In this document: positions 33,236 through 43,190 of the stretch, piece by piece
Position numbering within the stretch: the first letter of the stretch is position 1
Layout of the letters: every line of letters starts with the position of its first letter
Assembly: GCF_001469165.1 (NCBI RefSeq)
Contig: NZ_JABX01000011.1
Coordinates: forward strand, 1-64,000
Source: Thiohalocapsa sp. ML1
GTDB taxonomy: Bacteria; Pseudomonadota; Gammaproteobacteria; Chromatiales; Chromatiaceae
Direction: 5' to 3'
DNA: 64,000 nucleotides
The notes under the pieces: generated by a model
Seen by the model: the letters and a program-made list of their open reading frames with translations, nothing else
Told to the model about the DNA's origin: nothing
Databases searched by the model: none
Made by a program: the position numbers and the translations under genes

Positions 33236-33362
33236 CGACATCAAGTGGCGTCGGATGCAGCCGCAATCCGCGCTCACACCTCAAACCCGCGCACCTGCTC
33301 GTCGCTCGGCGCGTCGAGCAGCGCGGCCAGGCGCTCGCCGGCACCTGCGCCGGTCAATCTGA

Positions 33363-33731
33363 TCAATCCTGGCCAGGCCCGATCTTGGCGCGGCCGTCAG
33401 GCGCAAGCGTCAGCAACAACTCGCAATAGAGGCGGCTCGTGTAGGGCGCATCGCCGCAGCTGCAACCGCCGACGCTTTCCTCGCAGCAGACGCCGATGCG
33501 GAGCTCCGTATTGCCATCGCCCGCCGCGCGCTGCCCGAGCAGGCTGATGCCGATGCTTCCCGGGTCGATGCGCCCACCCTGCTCGGTCGCCGCGACGAGC
33601 GCGGGGTGTGTCGCGAGCAGCGGCGGCAGCTCCCGGGCCAGCGTTGCGGCCAGCGCGTCCGTGCCGAGCGCCGCCGCCGTTGCGGGCAGCGACAGCGGCG
33701 ACTCGGGACGGGCGGGCGCGGACGGGCTCAT
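33363..33731 (-). CDS. Conserved-looking hypothetical protein with a CxCGD motif
   Basis: A 122-residue protein I do not recognise. Residues 1-65 are alanine- and leucine-rich; the second half has GVCCEESVGGCSCGDAPYTS, a cysteine group (CC, then CxCGD) that might bind metal, and ends in a beta-rich LLLTLAPDGRAKI. It overlaps the upstream hydrolase gene by four bases. A fragment of the same coding sequence lies at 30655-30790, which shows that the frame is real and conserved. Confidence 0.6.
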   Translation of the reverse strand: MSPSAPARPESPLSLPATAAALGTDALAATLARELPPLLATHPALVAATEQGGRIDPGSIGISLLGQRAAGDGNTELRIGVCCEESVGGCSCGDAPYTSRLYCELLLTLAPDGRAKIGPGQD

Positions 33732-34672
33732 GGCCCGGCGCGGCGGGCGAAGTCGCGGATCAACGCGGCGATGTCGTCGGTGGCCACATGATGCAGCCCG
33801 TGGCCGATGCCGGGCAGGCGCACCAGCTCGGCGAACGGCGCCTGGTGGATCAGCCGCTCGGCATGGTTCCAGGCCGGTACCACGCCGTCTGCGTCGCCGG
33901 TGATCAGGAGCAGCGGCCGGCGGATGTACGCGTAGTGCGCGCTCTGGCGCTCCAAAAAGGGGCTTAGGCGCCGGATGTCCTCGGCGTTGGCGAGGAAGGT
34001 GCGCGGGCGCAGCGCCAGCTCGACGCCGGTGCGGCGCAGGTAATCAGGCGGCGGCGGGTTCGGCGCGAAGGCGGAGCGCAGGCCATCGGCCAGCGCGAGC
34101 CGGCCCAGTGTCAACGGCAGCGTGTGGGCGAAGAGCTGGCCGAGCAGCGGCACGCCGGCGACATCGTTGTACCAGGCGACACCCCCTTGCCAGGGATGGC
34201 TGCCGCCTGCGAGCAGCACGCCGCCGGCGGCCTCGTCCGGGTAGGCGAGCAGATAGGCGAGCACCACGGCGCCGGCGAGCGAGTGTCCCACCAGCACCGG
34301 GCGCTCCAGGCCCAGCTCAAGCAACAGCTCGTGCAGCAGCCGTGCTTGCTCCGCCGGGTCCGGCCAGCGCCCGGCGGGGCGCTCGCTGTAGCCGTGGCCG
34401 GGCCGGTCCACGGCGACGACGCGATGGGTCTCGGCCAGCGGCGGCAGCAGGCTCGCGTGAAAGTCGAGCAGGCTGGTGCTCGCGCCGTGCAGCAGCACGA
34501 TGGGGGGCGCTGGCGCGTCCGCGGGGCCGGCGATGCTGTAGTGCAGGCGCACGCCGTCAAGCTCGGCGAGCTCGCCGACGGGCGGGTGGCGCGCCTCCAG
34601 GCGGCGCGCCTCCAGTTGCGTGACGCCGGCGAGCACGGCCAAGGTGAGGGCGATCAGCGCGAGCCAGGGCAT
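33728..34672 (-). CDS. Alpha/beta hydrolase
   Basis: A 314-residue protein with an N-terminal membrane or signal helix (LALIALTLAVLAGVTQ). The fold motifs are VLLHGAS (oxyanion region), the nucleophile elbow GHSLAG near residue 135, the acid near ITGDADGVVPAW, and the final histidine in GIGHGLHH near 290. The substrate is unknown. The ATG at 34672 begins the helix; coding frames further upstream belong to other strands' sequence bias. The downstream hypothetical overlaps its stop. Confidence 0.88.
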   Translation of the reverse strand: MPWLALIALTLAVLAGVTQLEARRLEARHPPVGELAELDGVRLHYSIAGPADAPAPPIVLLHGASTSLLDFHASLLPPLAETHRVVAVDRPGHGYSERPAGRWPDPAEQARLLHELLLELGLERPVLVGHSLAGAVVLAYLLAYPDEAAGGVLLAGGSHPWQGGVAWYNDVAGVPLLGQLFAHTLPLTLGRLALADGLRSAFAPNPPPPDYLRRTGVELALRPRTFLANAEDIRRLSPFLERQSAHYAYIRRPLLLITGDADGVVPAWNHAERLIHQAPFAELVRLPGIGHGLHHVATDDIAALIRDFARRAGP

Positions 34673-34770
34673 GGGGTGGGGTGGCGGGCTCGGTCTGGTG
34701 GGCGAAGGGCCAATGCGGGCGGGTTGGCGACGTCGGAGCATCCGCCGGAACGCGCCTGAAAAGACGTCTT

Positions 34771-35757
34771 TCAGCCGGCCGACTGGAGCGGTTGCACGGA
34801 GCGCGGGTGCGTCGGCACGGCCTTCAGCGGCCGTTCGGGTGAGAACAGCCCGTTGCGTGCCCGCTCCGTGATCACGGACACCGCCGGGTGCTTGATGCGC
34901 CGCTCTGCGGAGATGGCGTAGAAGCGCTCGAGGATCTCGTCGCTGCGACCGATGATCTCGACGTCGTACTTTCGCAGCACATCGTCGGCGACCGCCTCCG
35001 GTGCCGTGAACACGCCGGCGCCGGCCTCGCCGAAGGTCTTGATCAGCGCCCGGTCCTCGATCTCGGCGACGATCCGCGGCTTGATGCCCTGGCGTTCCAG
35101 CCAATGCTCCAGCGAGCGCCGCAGGGCGCTGTGCGCGCTCGGCATCAGCATCGGCGCACCGTCCAGCGACTGCGGAAAGCCGGCGCGGTAGCGCGCCGCC
35201 TCGGCGCGGGCGGCGCAGAACACGCTGGCCGTTTCGCCGAGCGGATGGTTGTAGGCACGGATGTTGAGCGCCGGGTTCAGCGGGCTGTCGGTGAGCACCA
35301 GGTCCAGCTTGTGCACCGACAGGTCCGCGAGCAGGTCCACGAGTGGGCGCTCGATGCACAGGAGCCGCACCGGCTCGTCCATCGTGAGCGCGGGGGCGAG
35401 CACCCGGTGGGTCAGCAGCTTCGGCACCACCATGGCCACGCCGACGTTGAGCGTGACGCCGCCGCCCGGCGTGCGCCCGGCCAGCACGTCCTGGAGCTCG
35501 TCGCCGATGCGGAACATCTCGTCCGCGTAGGAGAACACCAGCCGCCCGGTATCCGTCAGCGTCAGCGAGCGGCCGGACTTGGCGAACAGCTTGCCGCCGA
35601 CTTGGTCTTCCAGCTCGCGCAACTGGCCGCTGATGGTCTGCGGCGTCAGGTGCAGGGCGTCCGCCGCCCGGGCGATGGAGCCGTGGCTGGCGACGGCCCA
35701 AAAATAGCGCAGGTGCTTGAGATTCAGGTGGGCCACTGGTTGTCCGGGGGGCGCCAT
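34771..35757 (-). CDS. nhaR: LysR-family regulator, NhaR-like
   Basis: A 328-residue regulator. The N-terminal winged helix has LNLKHLRYFWAVASHGSIAR, then LTPQTISGQLRELEDQVG, the wording typical of NhaR rather than general LysR. A substrate-binding domain follows (GVAMVVPKLLTHRVL). NhaR activates Na+/H+ antiporter genes in response to sodium. No nhaA is adjacent, but the Mrp-like operon is in the same window; any link is speculative. Confidence 0.82.
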   Translation of the reverse strand: MAPPGQPVAHLNLKHLRYFWAVASHGSIARAADALHLTPQTISGQLRELEDQVGGKLFAKSGRSLTLTDTGRLVFSYADEMFRIGDELQDVLAGRTPGGGVTLNVGVAMVVPKLLTHRVLAPALTMDEPVRLLCIERPLVDLLADLSVHKLDLVLTDSPLNPALNIRAYNHPLGETASVFCAARAEAARYRAGFPQSLDGAPMLMPSAHSALRRSLEHWLERQGIKPRIVAEIEDRALIKTFGEAGAGVFTAPEAVADDVLRKYDVEIIGRSDEILERFYAISAERRIKHPAVSVITERARNGLFSPERPLKAVPTHPRSVQPLQSAG

Positions 35758-35872
35758 CGGGGCGCCGTTGCAACGGAAATCTCGGAACGGACGGGAAGCA
35801 TCTAAAGAAAAAACCGATGGGTCAAGCTTTCTCTGATCCTAGATTGCTTGCCGGCGCCAAATGTTTGCCCCT

Positions 35873-35898
35873 CCTCGGCCCTCGGCCCTCGGCCCTTG
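35873..35898. repeat. CCTCGGCCCTCGGCCC repeat
   Basis: Three tandem CTCGGCC units, in the reverse orientation of the GGGCCGAGGGC family also found at 31739, 37851 and 46467. Confidence 0.6.
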
Positions 35899-35976
35899 TT
35901 TCACGCGCCAACGAGCGGGCTCCGCAAGACGGCGCTCCTTGCCGGTCTGAGGCTTGGCCTCGCGCCGTGCCGCTGC

Positions 35977-36690
35977 CTATCCGGCTCGATCGGCCGGCGT
36001 CGGGGCGACGGCATCGATCTGCACCGGCGCCGTCAGCGGCGCGCCGTCGAGCATGGCCTGGCCGTCGGCGCCGAGGCAGAGCCGCCCGGTCGCGAACCAA
36101 TGCACCGCCAGCGGATAGATCCTGTGCTCCTGCGCCAGCACCCGGGCGGCGAGGCGCTCGGCGTCGTCCCCCGGCAGCACCGGCACCCGCGCCTGGAGCA
36201 GGCCCGGGCCGCCGTCCAGCTCGTCGGTGACGAAATGCACGGTGGCGCCGTGCTCCGTGTCGCCGGCGTCCAGCGCGCGCTGGTGCGTGTGCAGCCCCGG
36301 ATACCTCGGCAGCAGCGACGGATGGATGTTGAGCATGCGCCCGTGGAAGCTCGCGACCAGCTCCGGCGTCAGGATGCGCATGAAGCCGGCGAGCACCACG
36401 AGCCCCGGCTCGAAGCCGCCGAGCAACAGGGCCAGCGCCGCGTCGTAGGCGCTGCGGGTGGGGAACTCCCGATGGCTCAGCACGCGGGTCTGGATGCCGG
36501 CGCGCTCGGCGCGGGTCAGCCCAAAGGCGTCGCCGCGGTTGCTGACCACCACGCGGATGTCGATGGGAAGCTCGCCCGCCTGTTGCGCGTCGATGAGGGC
36601 CTGCAGGTTGCTGCCGTCGCCGGAGATGAGCACGGCGACGGGCAGCGGGGCGGCGCCGTCGCGCCCGGCGACATCACCCGGCCGCGTCAT
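35977..36690 (-). CDS. purN: Phosphoribosylglycinamide formyltransferase
   Basis: A 237-residue enzyme of purine synthesis that transfers a formyl group from 10-formyl-THF to [18 protein letters not shown] near residues 20-34, the catalytic [20 protein letters not shown] stretch (N, H) near 121-140, and [11 protein letters not shown] near 152 are the family signatures. It overlaps purM by four bases in the usual purM-purN order. The C-terminal tail is about 20 residues longer than usual. Confidence 0.95.
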   Translation of the reverse strand: MTRPGDVAGRDGAAPLPVAVLISGDGSNLQALIDAQQAGELPIDIRVVVSNRGDAFGLTRAERAGIQTRVLSHREFPTRSAYDAALALLLGGFEPGLVVLAGFMRILTPELVASFHGRMLNIHPSLLPRYPGLHTHQRALDAGDTEHGATVHFVTDELDGGPGLLQARVPVLPGDDAERLAARVLAQEHRIYPLAVHWFATGRLCLGADGQAMLDGAPLTAPVQIDAVAPTPADRAG

Positions 36691-37742
36691 TTGCCACCCG
36701 CGTACTCCACGCGCGGCTCGCCGTGGTGCGGCTCGACGCGGCCGATGATCCAGGCCTGCTCGCCCGCGGTGCGCAGCAGGCCGCAGGCGCCGGCGGCGCG
36801 CTCGGAGGCGACGCAGGCGATCATGCCGACGCCGCAGTTGAAGGTGCGCAGCATCTCGGCGTCCGTGATGTTGCCGGTGTCCCGCAGCCAGCGGAACACC
36901 GGCGGCGGCGCCCAACTGCGCAGGTCCACCACCGCCTTGGTGCCGGCGGGCAGCACCCGCGGCAGGTTCTCCGTGATGCCGCCGCCGGTGATGTGCGCCA
37001 GCGCGTGCACGCCGCCGTTGCGCGTGAGCGCCAGCACCGGGCGGGCGTAGATGCGGGTCGGCTCCAGCAGCGCCTCACCAAGCGTGACGGGGTGCTCGGC
37101 GCCGGGCTCCAGCGGGTCGTCCAGGGACGCGCCGCTCACCTCCAGCACGCGGCGGATCAGCGAGAAGCCGTTGGCGTGCGGGCCGCTCGCCGCGAGCCCG
37201 ATCAGCGCGTCGCCGGGCCGCACCCGGGCCGGGTCCAGGATCGCGTCCTTCTCGACGATGCCGACGCAGAAGCCCGCCAGGTCGTAGTCGCCGTCGCCGT
37301 ACATGCCCGGCATCTCGGCCGTCTCGCCGCCGATGAGCGCGCAGCCGGCCTTGCGGCAGCCCTCGGCGATGCCCGTGACGACGCTGGCCGCGACGTCCAC
37401 GTCCAGCTTGCCGGTGGCGTAGTAGTCGAGAAAAAACAATGGCTCGGCGCCGCAGACCACGACGTCGTTGGCGCACATGGCCACCAGATCGATGCCCACA
37501 CCGCCGTGCCGCCCGGCGGCCACCGCGAGCTTGAGCTTGGTGCCGACGCCGTCGGTGCCGGACACCAGCACCGGCTGGCGATAGCCCGCGGGCAGCTCGA
37601 ACAGCCCGCCGAAGCCGCCGAGCCCGGACAGCACGCCGGGCCGGTGCGTGGCGGCCACCGCGGGCTTGATGCGCCGGACGAGCTCCTCGCCGGCATCGAT
37701 ATCGACGCCCGCGGCGCGGTAGGTCATGGATTCGCTGGTCAT
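36687..37742 (-). CDS. purM: Phosphoribosylformylglycinamidine cyclo-ligase
   Basis: A 351-residue AIR synthetase, full length. Signatures include [13 protein letters not shown] near 61-73, [11 protein letters not shown] near 138-148 and [17 protein letters not shown] near 246-262. It forms an operon with purN. The first ATG at 37742 is followed by an in-frame ATG five codons on; either could serve. Confidence 0.96.
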   Translation of the reverse strand: MTSESMTYRAAGVDIDAGEELVRRIKPAVAATHRPGVLSGLGGFGGLFELPAGYRQPVLVSGTDGVGTKLKLAVAAGRHGGVGIDLVAMCANDVVVCGAEPLFFLDYYATGKLDVDVAASVVTGIAEGCRKAGCALIGGETAEMPGMYGDGDYDLAGFCVGIVEKDAILDPARVRPGDALIGLAASGPHANGFSLIRRVLEVSGASLDDPLEPGAEHPVTLGEALLEPTRIYARPVLALTRNGGVHALAHITGGGITENLPRVLPAGTKAVVDLRSWAPPPVFRWLRDTGNITDAEMLRTFNCGVGMIACVASERAAGACGLLRTAGEQAWIIGRVEPHHGEPRVEYAGGK

Positions 37743-37850
37743 CGCGGACGGCCTCGGCTGCGGCGATTCGGTGGGATGGGAGTCTGCCCGGCGGGAGCGC
37801 CGCCGCAGCGGCGTATTCTCGCACGCGAGCCCGCCGCGGCAACCGGTCGC

Positions 37851-37884
37851 GGGGAAGGGCCGAGGGCCGAGGGCAGAGGGCCAA
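37851..37884. repeat. GGGCCGAGGGC repeat
   Basis: AAGGGCCGAGGGCCGAGGG followed by AGAGGGCC, between blaOXA-like and purM genes. Same family as 31739, 35873 and 46467. Confidence 0.6.
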
Positions 37885-37967
37885 AGAACCCTGCGCGGCC
37901 GTCGGCCCTCCGCGACTGGCTCACCTGCGACAGGAGCGGGCTGTGCAGGCCGCTCTGCCGGCCCCTA

Positions 37968-38765
37968 TCAGTCCGAGGCGCTGCCTGGCCGCTCGATGAT
38001 GCCCTTCGCTTGCAGCGCGGCGCGCGTCAGTTGCCGGCGCAGCGGCAAGTCCTGCTCGTTTCGCACGTCCATGTTCATCGCGAAGAACCAGACTTCCGCG
38101 GGTGTCTCGACATAGCCCACATACCAGCCCACCTGTGGCTTCACGCGCGCCGCCCAGCCCGTCTTGGCCCACAGTGCATGGTCCGGGGTCTGCTCCGCCA
38201 GCATGATCTCGCGCAGCGTCGCGTACGCATCTGCGCTGAACGGCAGCTCTCGCTGGTGGAGCTTGTTCAGAAACTCCACTTGCTCGACGGCGCTGATGCG
38301 CAGGGCGCCGTCGAGCCAGAAGGTCGTCCCGTCGAAGGGCTCGGTCAGCTCCCCGAAGGCCAGATCGCGCAAATAAGCCCGATAGGTGTCAGCGCCAACC
38401 CGCCGCGCCAGCGCCTGATAGCACCAGACACAGGAGACCTTGAACGCACTCTCCAGGGTCTGATCGCGATTCCAATCCGGGAAGTCGTGAACCTGCCCGT
38501 CCCACGTCAGCACGGCGTCCTTGCCGGCGATTGCCCCTTCTTGCACCGCGATCAGCGTGTTCAGGATCTTGAACGTCGAGGCGATCGGAAACCGTGCGTT
38601 CGCGCGGGGGGCGTTGTGGATGAAGGTCTGCCCGCCGTTCAGGGCGGCAATGATCATGGTCCCTTCGACGCCCTGCTCCGCGAACAGCCGCGTGAGGTCT
38701 TGGTCCTCGGCGCATGCCGGAAGCCACCAGAGCAGGCATAGGATAGCGAACAGGATTCGGCGCAT
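37968..38765 (-). CDS. Class D beta-lactamase homologue
   Basis: A 265-residue serine beta-lactamase of the OXA family with a signal peptide (residues 1-19, cleavage near ACA-ED). STFK (S63, K66), SCV (S111-V113), W150 and KTG (201-203) are present. The usual YGN/FGN triad is FGE here (137-139). It would act in the periplasm on beta-lactams, but chromosomal homologues in environmental bacteria may have other targets. It stands alone between purM and a gap. Confidence 0.9.
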   Translation of the reverse strand: MRRILFAILCLLWWLPACAEDQDLTRLFAEQGVEGTMIIAALNGGQTFIHNAPRANARFPIASTFKILNTLIAVQEGAIAGKDAVLTWDGQVHDFPDWNRDQTLESAFKVSCVWCYQALARRVGADTYRAYLRDLAFGELTEPFDGTTFWLDGALRISAVEQVEFLNKLHQRELPFSADAYATLREIMLAEQTPDHALWAKTGWAARVKPQVGWYVGYVETPAEVWFFAMNMDVRNEQDLPLRRQLTRAALQAKGIIERPGSASD

Positions 38766-39134
38766 GGCTGGATTCCCCCGGGTAATGCGCGAGCGTCAAA
38801 GGGTTGCGTCGCGATCAGCGGCGGCCTCAACCGTCCGCTGCATCGCTTGGCTCGGATGGCCTTCCGCTGGTCAGCCCCGCGCACGCTCGCCGATAGCGGG
38901 CAGCAGCTCGGGCCAATCGTGCAGAGTAGCCGGATCGACGGCGGGCGCAAACTGCGCGGGCGGGTCGTGGCAGGACAGATGGCCGCTGACGCAGGTGGGA
39001 CGGAGGACTCGGTCGATGCCCTGCTGGGCAAGGCAAGCGATGCCGACGTTCGTTGGCCGACCGACGTCGGCGTACCCGGACGGCTCACGTATCATGCCGG
39101 CATCGAAATCTAAAGTCCCCCGGAGATTGCCGAG
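38766..39134. other. Gap upstream of purL
   Basis: No supported gene. A plus-strand frame near 38960-39113 (VDALLGKASDADVRWPTDVG) is protein-like by eye but has no homologue that I recognise. The purL promoter should be here; CGGAG precedes the purL start. Confidence 0.4.
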
Positions 39135-42100
39135 ATGCTCTGTCTGCGCGGCGCGCCCGCCCTGTCCGCCTTTCGCCTGGCCAAGCTGGAGCAGCGACTG
39201 CGCGCGGGCGGCCTGCCGGATGCGCGCCTGACGGCGGTGCTGATGCACTTTGCGGACCTCTCGCGCGACTTGGCCGCAGGCGAGCTGGCCGTGCTGGAGC
39301 GGCTGCTGCGCTACGGCCCGGCGGCCGGTGTCGACGCGGAGCCGGCGGGCCGGCTGCTGCTGGTGGTGCCGCGGCCCGGCACCATCTCGCCCTGGTCGTC
39401 GAAGGCGACGGACATCGCTCAGCATTGCGGGCTCGACGCGGTCCTGCGGCTGGAGCGCGGTGTCGCGTTCTACCTCGATGCGCCGGCGCTCGACGACGAC
39501 GCCGTCGCAACCGCCGCCGCCCTGTTGCACGATCGCATGACCGAGGCGGTGCTGTTCGACGTCGCGCACGCGGAGCGCCTCTTCGCCCGGGCCGAGCCCA
39601 GAGCGCTGACGCGGGTGGACTTGCTCGCCGGCGGCCGGGATGCGCTGGCGGCGGCCAACGCCGCGCTCGGGCTCGCGCTGTCCGCCGACGAGATTGACTA
39701 TCTGGTGGACAGCTTCGGCGCCCTCGGCCGCAACCCCACCGACGTCGAGCTGATGATGTTCGCGCAGGCCAACTCCGAGCACTGCCGGCACAAGATCTTC
39801 AACGCCGATTGGGTCATCGACGGCGAGCCGCGGCCGAGCTCGCTGTTCGGCATGATCCGCCACAGCACCGACGCTTCCCCCGCCGGCGTGCTGTCCGCCT
39901 ACAAGGACAACGCCGCCGTCATCGAGGGCTCGCCGGGCCGGCGCTTTTTGCCCGAGCCCGGCACCGGCCTGTACCGCGCCAGCGGCGAGCCGGTGCACAT
40001 CCTGATGAAGGTCGAAACGCACAACCACCCCACCGCCATTGCACCGGACCCGGGCGCCGCCACCGGCGCCGGCGGCGAGATCCGCGACGAGGGCGCCACC
40101 GGCCGCGGTGCCAAGCCGAAGGCGGGGTTGTGTGGCTTTTCGGTGTCGAACCTGCGCATCCCGGGCTGCGAGCAGCCCTGGGAGGCGGGGCAGGACTGGG
40201 GGCGGCCGGGGCGCATCGTCTCGGCGCTCGACATCATGCGCGACGGCCCCATCGGTGCCGCCGCCTTCAACAACGAGTTCGGCCGCCCGAACCTGGCCGG
40301 CTGGTTTCGCACCTACGAGCAGCGGGTGCCGACGGCCGCCGGCGGCACGGAGCTGCGCGGCTATCACAAGCCCATCATGCTCGCGGGCGGGCTCGGCAGT
40401 ATCCGCGCCGAGCACGTCGAGAAGACCGCCTTCTCGGCCGGCACGGCGCTGGTGGTGCTGGGCGGGCCGGCGATGCTCATCGGCCTGGGCGGCGGGGCGG
40501 CGTCGAGCATGGCGAGCGGTGCGTCGGCGGAGGATCTGGACTTTGCCTCCGTGCAGCGCGCGAACCCCGAGATGCAGCGCCGCTGCCAGGAGGTCATCGA
40601 CCGCTGCTGGGCACGCGGCGACGCCAACCCGATCCTGTTCATTCACGACGTCGGCGCCGGCGGACTCTCCAATGCGCTGCCGGAGCTGGTGCACGACGGC
40701 GCCGATGGCGGGTCGGGCGGCGCGAGCTTTGAGCTGCGCCGGGTGCCGAACGCCGACCCCGGCATGGCGCCGATGGAGATCTGGTGCAACGAGGCGCAGG
40801 AGCGCTATGTGCTGGCCGTGGACCGCGCGCAGCTCGGCGACTTTGCGGCCATCTGCGAGCGCGAGCGCTGCCCCTATGCGGTGGTCGGCGAGGCCGAGCA
40901 GGACGCCCGGCTCAAGCTGACGGATGCGCACTTCGGCGATGCGCCCATCGACATGCCGATGCAACTCCTGTTCGGCAAGCCGCCGAAGATGACCCGCGCC
41001 GTGGCGCGGCTGCCCGATCCTGCCGAGCCCTTCGACCCCGCCGGCATCGACCTCGGCGAGGCCGTGCGGCGCGTGCTCAGGCTGCCGGCCGTGGCGTGCA
41101 AGACCTTCCTCATCAGCATCGGGGATCGCACCGTCACCGGGCTCGTGGCGCGGGACCAGATGGTCGGCCCCTGGCAGGTGCCGGTGGCCGACTGCGCCGT
41201 GACACTGACCGACTACGACGGCCGCACCGGCGAGGCCATGGCCATCGGCGAGCGCACGCCGCTCGCGCTGCTCGACGCCCCGGCCGCCGGGCGCATGGCC
41301 GTGGCCGAGGCGGTGCTGAACATCGCCGCCGCGCCCATCGCGAAGCTCGGCGACATCAAGCTCTCCGCCAACTGGATGGCGGCGGCGGGGCATCCGGGCG
41401 AGGACGCGCGGCTCTACGACACCGTCCACGCCGTGGGCGAGGTGTTGTGCCCGGCGCTCGGCATCGCCATCCCCGTCGGCAAGGACTCCATGAGCATGAA
41501 GACGGTCTGGCAGGGGCAGGGCGGCGAGCGGCACGCGATGGCCGCGCCGCTGTCGCTCATCGTCTCGGCCTTCGCGCCGGTGACCGATGCATCACGGAGT
41601 CTGACCCCGCAGCTCCAGGCGTCGCCGAATGGCTCGTTGGAAGAGACGGCGCTGGCGCTGGTGGACTTAGGCTCCGGCCAAGACCGGCTCGGCGGCTCCT
41701 GCCTGGCGCAGGTGTTCGGTGTGCTCGGCAGCACGCCGCCGGATCTGGATGACGCCGAGCTGCTGCGCGGGTTGTTCAACGCGGTGCAGCAGCTCAATGC
41801 CGAGGGCAAGCTGCTCGCCTACCACGACCGCTCCGACGGCGGGCTCTTGGTGACGCTCGCGGAGATGGCCTTCGCCGGGCGCTGCGGCGTCGACGTGGAC
41901 CTCGCGCTGTTGCCGCAGGGCGGGCGGGAGCCCGTCGCGGCGCTGTTCAGCGAGGAGCTCGGCGCCGTGCTCCAGGTGCGCGCCGCCGAGCGCGACGCGG
42001 TGCTGGCCTGCCTCGCCGAGCATGGCCTCGGCGAGTGCGCCGCCGTCATCGGCCGGCCGACCCGCGCGCAGCGCATCGTCGTGCGCAGCGCCGGCGACGT

Positions 42101-43067
42101 GCTCATCGACGCCACCCGCGCCGAGCTGCAACGGCTCTGGTCCGAAACGAGCTGGCAGATGCAGCGCCTGCGCGACAACCCGGACTGCGCCGATGAGGAG
42201 CATGCCCGCATCGATGCCGACGACGACCCCGGGCTGCATGCGGCGCTCGGCTTCGCGCCGGCCGACGACGTGGCGGCGCCGTACATCAAGACCGGCGTGC
42301 GCCCGCGGCTCGCGGTGCTGCGCGAGCAGGGCGTCAACGGCCAGGTGGAGATGGCCGCGGCCTTCCACCGCGCCGGCTTCGACTGCATCGACGTGCACAT
42401 GTCCGACATCATCGCCGGGCGCGCGGACCTCGCCGGCTTCAAGGGGCTCGCGGCCTGCGGCGGCTTCAGCTACGGGGACGTGCTTGGCGCCGGCGCCGGC
42501 TGGGCCAAGACCATCCTGTTCAACCCGCGGGCGCGGGAGCAGTTCGAGGCCTTCTTCGACCGCGAAGAGACCTTTGCGCTCGGCGTCTGCAACGGCTGCC
42601 AGATGCTCGCGAACCTGCGCGAGCTGATCCCGGGCGCCGGCCACTGGCCGCAGTTCGTGCGCAACCGCTCGGAGCAGTTCGAGGCCAGGCTGGCGCTGGT
42701 GGAGGTGCTGGAGACGCCATCGGTGCTGCTCGCCGGCATGGCGGGCTCGCGCCTGCCCATCGCCGTCGCCCACGGCGAGGGCCGGGCGGAGTTCGCCGAT
42801 GCCGGGCAGCTCGCCGCCGCCGCGCCCTATGTCGGCGTGCGCTATGTCGAGCACACCGGCGAGCCGGCCGAGCGCTACCCCGCCAACCCCAACGGCTCAC
42901 CGGGCGGCATCACCGGGCTCACCACCACCGACGGGCGCGTCACCATCCTGATGCCGCACCCGGAGCGGGTGTTCCGCAGCGTTCAGCACAGTTGGCACCC
43001 GGACGGCTGGAGCGAGGACGCGCCCTGGCTGCGGCTGTTCCGCAATGCGCGGGTGTGGGTGGGGTGA
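39135..43067 (+). CDS. purL: Phosphoribosylformylglycinamidine synthase
   Basis: Large single-chain FGAM synthase of 1310 residues. It has an N-terminal domain, two AIR-synthase-like halves ([20 protein letters not shown] near 297-316; KDSMSMKT near 784), and a C-terminal glutamine amidotransferase with the nucleophile in GVCNGCQML near 1152-1160 and the catalytic HPE near 1275. Full length and intact. The final [15 protein letters not shown] is typical. Confidence 0.97.
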   Translation: MLCLRGAPALSAFRLAKLEQRLRAGGLPDARLTAVLMHFADLSRDLAAGELAVLERLLRYGPAAGVDAEPAGRLLLVVPRPGTISPWSSKATDIAQHCGLDAVLRLERGVAFYLDAPALDDDAVATAAALLHDRMTEAVLFDVAHAERLFARAEPRALTRVDLLAGGRDALAAANAALGLALSADEIDYLVDSFGALGRNPTDVELMMFAQANSEHCRHKIFNADWVIDGEPRPSSLFGMIRHSTDASPAGVLSAYKDNAAVIEGSPGRRFLPEPGTGLYRASGEPVHILMKVETHNHPTAIAPDPGAATGAGGEIRDEGATGRGAKPKAGLCGFSVSNLRIPGCEQPWEAGQDWGRPGRIVSALDIMRDGPIGAAAFNNEFGRPNLAGWFRTYEQRVPTAAGGTELRGYHKPIMLAGGLGSIRAEHVEKTAFSAGTALVVLGGPAMLIGLGGGAASSMASGASAEDLDFASVQRANPEMQRRCQEVIDRCWARGDANPILFIHDVGAGGLSNALPELVHDGADGGSGGASFELRRVPNADPGMAPMEIWCNEAQERYVLAVDRAQLGDFAAICERERCPYAVVGEAEQDARLKLTDAHFGDAPIDMPMQLLFGKPPKMTRAVARLPDPAEPFDPAGIDLGEAVRRVLRLPAVACKTFLISIGDRTVTGLVARDQMVGPWQVPVADCAVTLTDYDGRTGEAMAIGERTPLALLDAPAAGRMAVAEAVLNIAAAPIAKLGDIKLSANWMAAAGHPGEDARLYDTVHAVGEVLCPALGIAIPVGKDSMSMKTVWQGQGGERHAMAAPLSLIVSAFAPVTDASRSLTPQLQASPNGSLEETALALVDLGSGQDRLGGSCLAQVFGVLGSTPPDLDDAELLRGLFNAVQQLNAEGKLLAYHDRSDGGLLVTLAEMAFAGRCGVDVDLALLPQGGREPVAALFSEELGAVLQVRAAERDAVLACLAEHGLGECAAVIGRPTRAQRIVVRSAGDVLIDATRAELQRLWSETSWQMQRLRDNPDCADEEHARIDADDDPGLHAALGFAPADDVAAPYIKTGVRPRLAVLREQGVNGQVEMAAAFHRAGFDCIDVHMSDIIAGRADLAGFKGLAACGGFSYGDVLGAGAGWAKTILFNPRAREQFEAFFDREETFALGVCNGCQMLANLRELIPGAGHWPQFVRNRSEQFEARLALVEVLETPSVLLAGMAGSRLPIAVAHGEGRAEFADAGQLAAAAPYVGVRYVEHTGEPAERYPANPNGSPGGITGLTTTDGRVTILMPHPERVFRSVQHSWHPDGWSEDAPWLRLFRNARVWVG

Positions 43068-43107
43068 GGGCGCTGCGGCAGCGTGCGTAGTCCGGCCCTC
43101 CGGGGCG

Positions 43108-43165
43108 GATCGAAATCGCTATCGAAATCGAAATCGAACCGAGTGGCGACCGATCCCGACCCACC
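43108..43165. repeat. ATCGAAATCG simple repeat
   Basis: GGATCGAAATCGCTATCGAA and further ATCGAAATCG units, then CGATCCCGACC, between the converging purL and selO genes. It matches the run at 58-140. Confidence 0.6.
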
Positions 43166-43190
43166 TGGCCAGTCCGAACGCCGCCGCCTC

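Noticed and set aside
34673-35773. Long N-terminal extension of the alpha/beta hydrolase frame (681 residues in all)
   Set aside because: It is antisense-like noise across the nhaR-like gene in another frame; the hydrolase begins with its membrane helix at 34672.
38871-41534. 887-codon open frame antisense to purL
   Set aside because: Purely a by-product of GC-rich codon use in purL; the product is low-complexity (His/Arg/Gly/Ala) with no domain.
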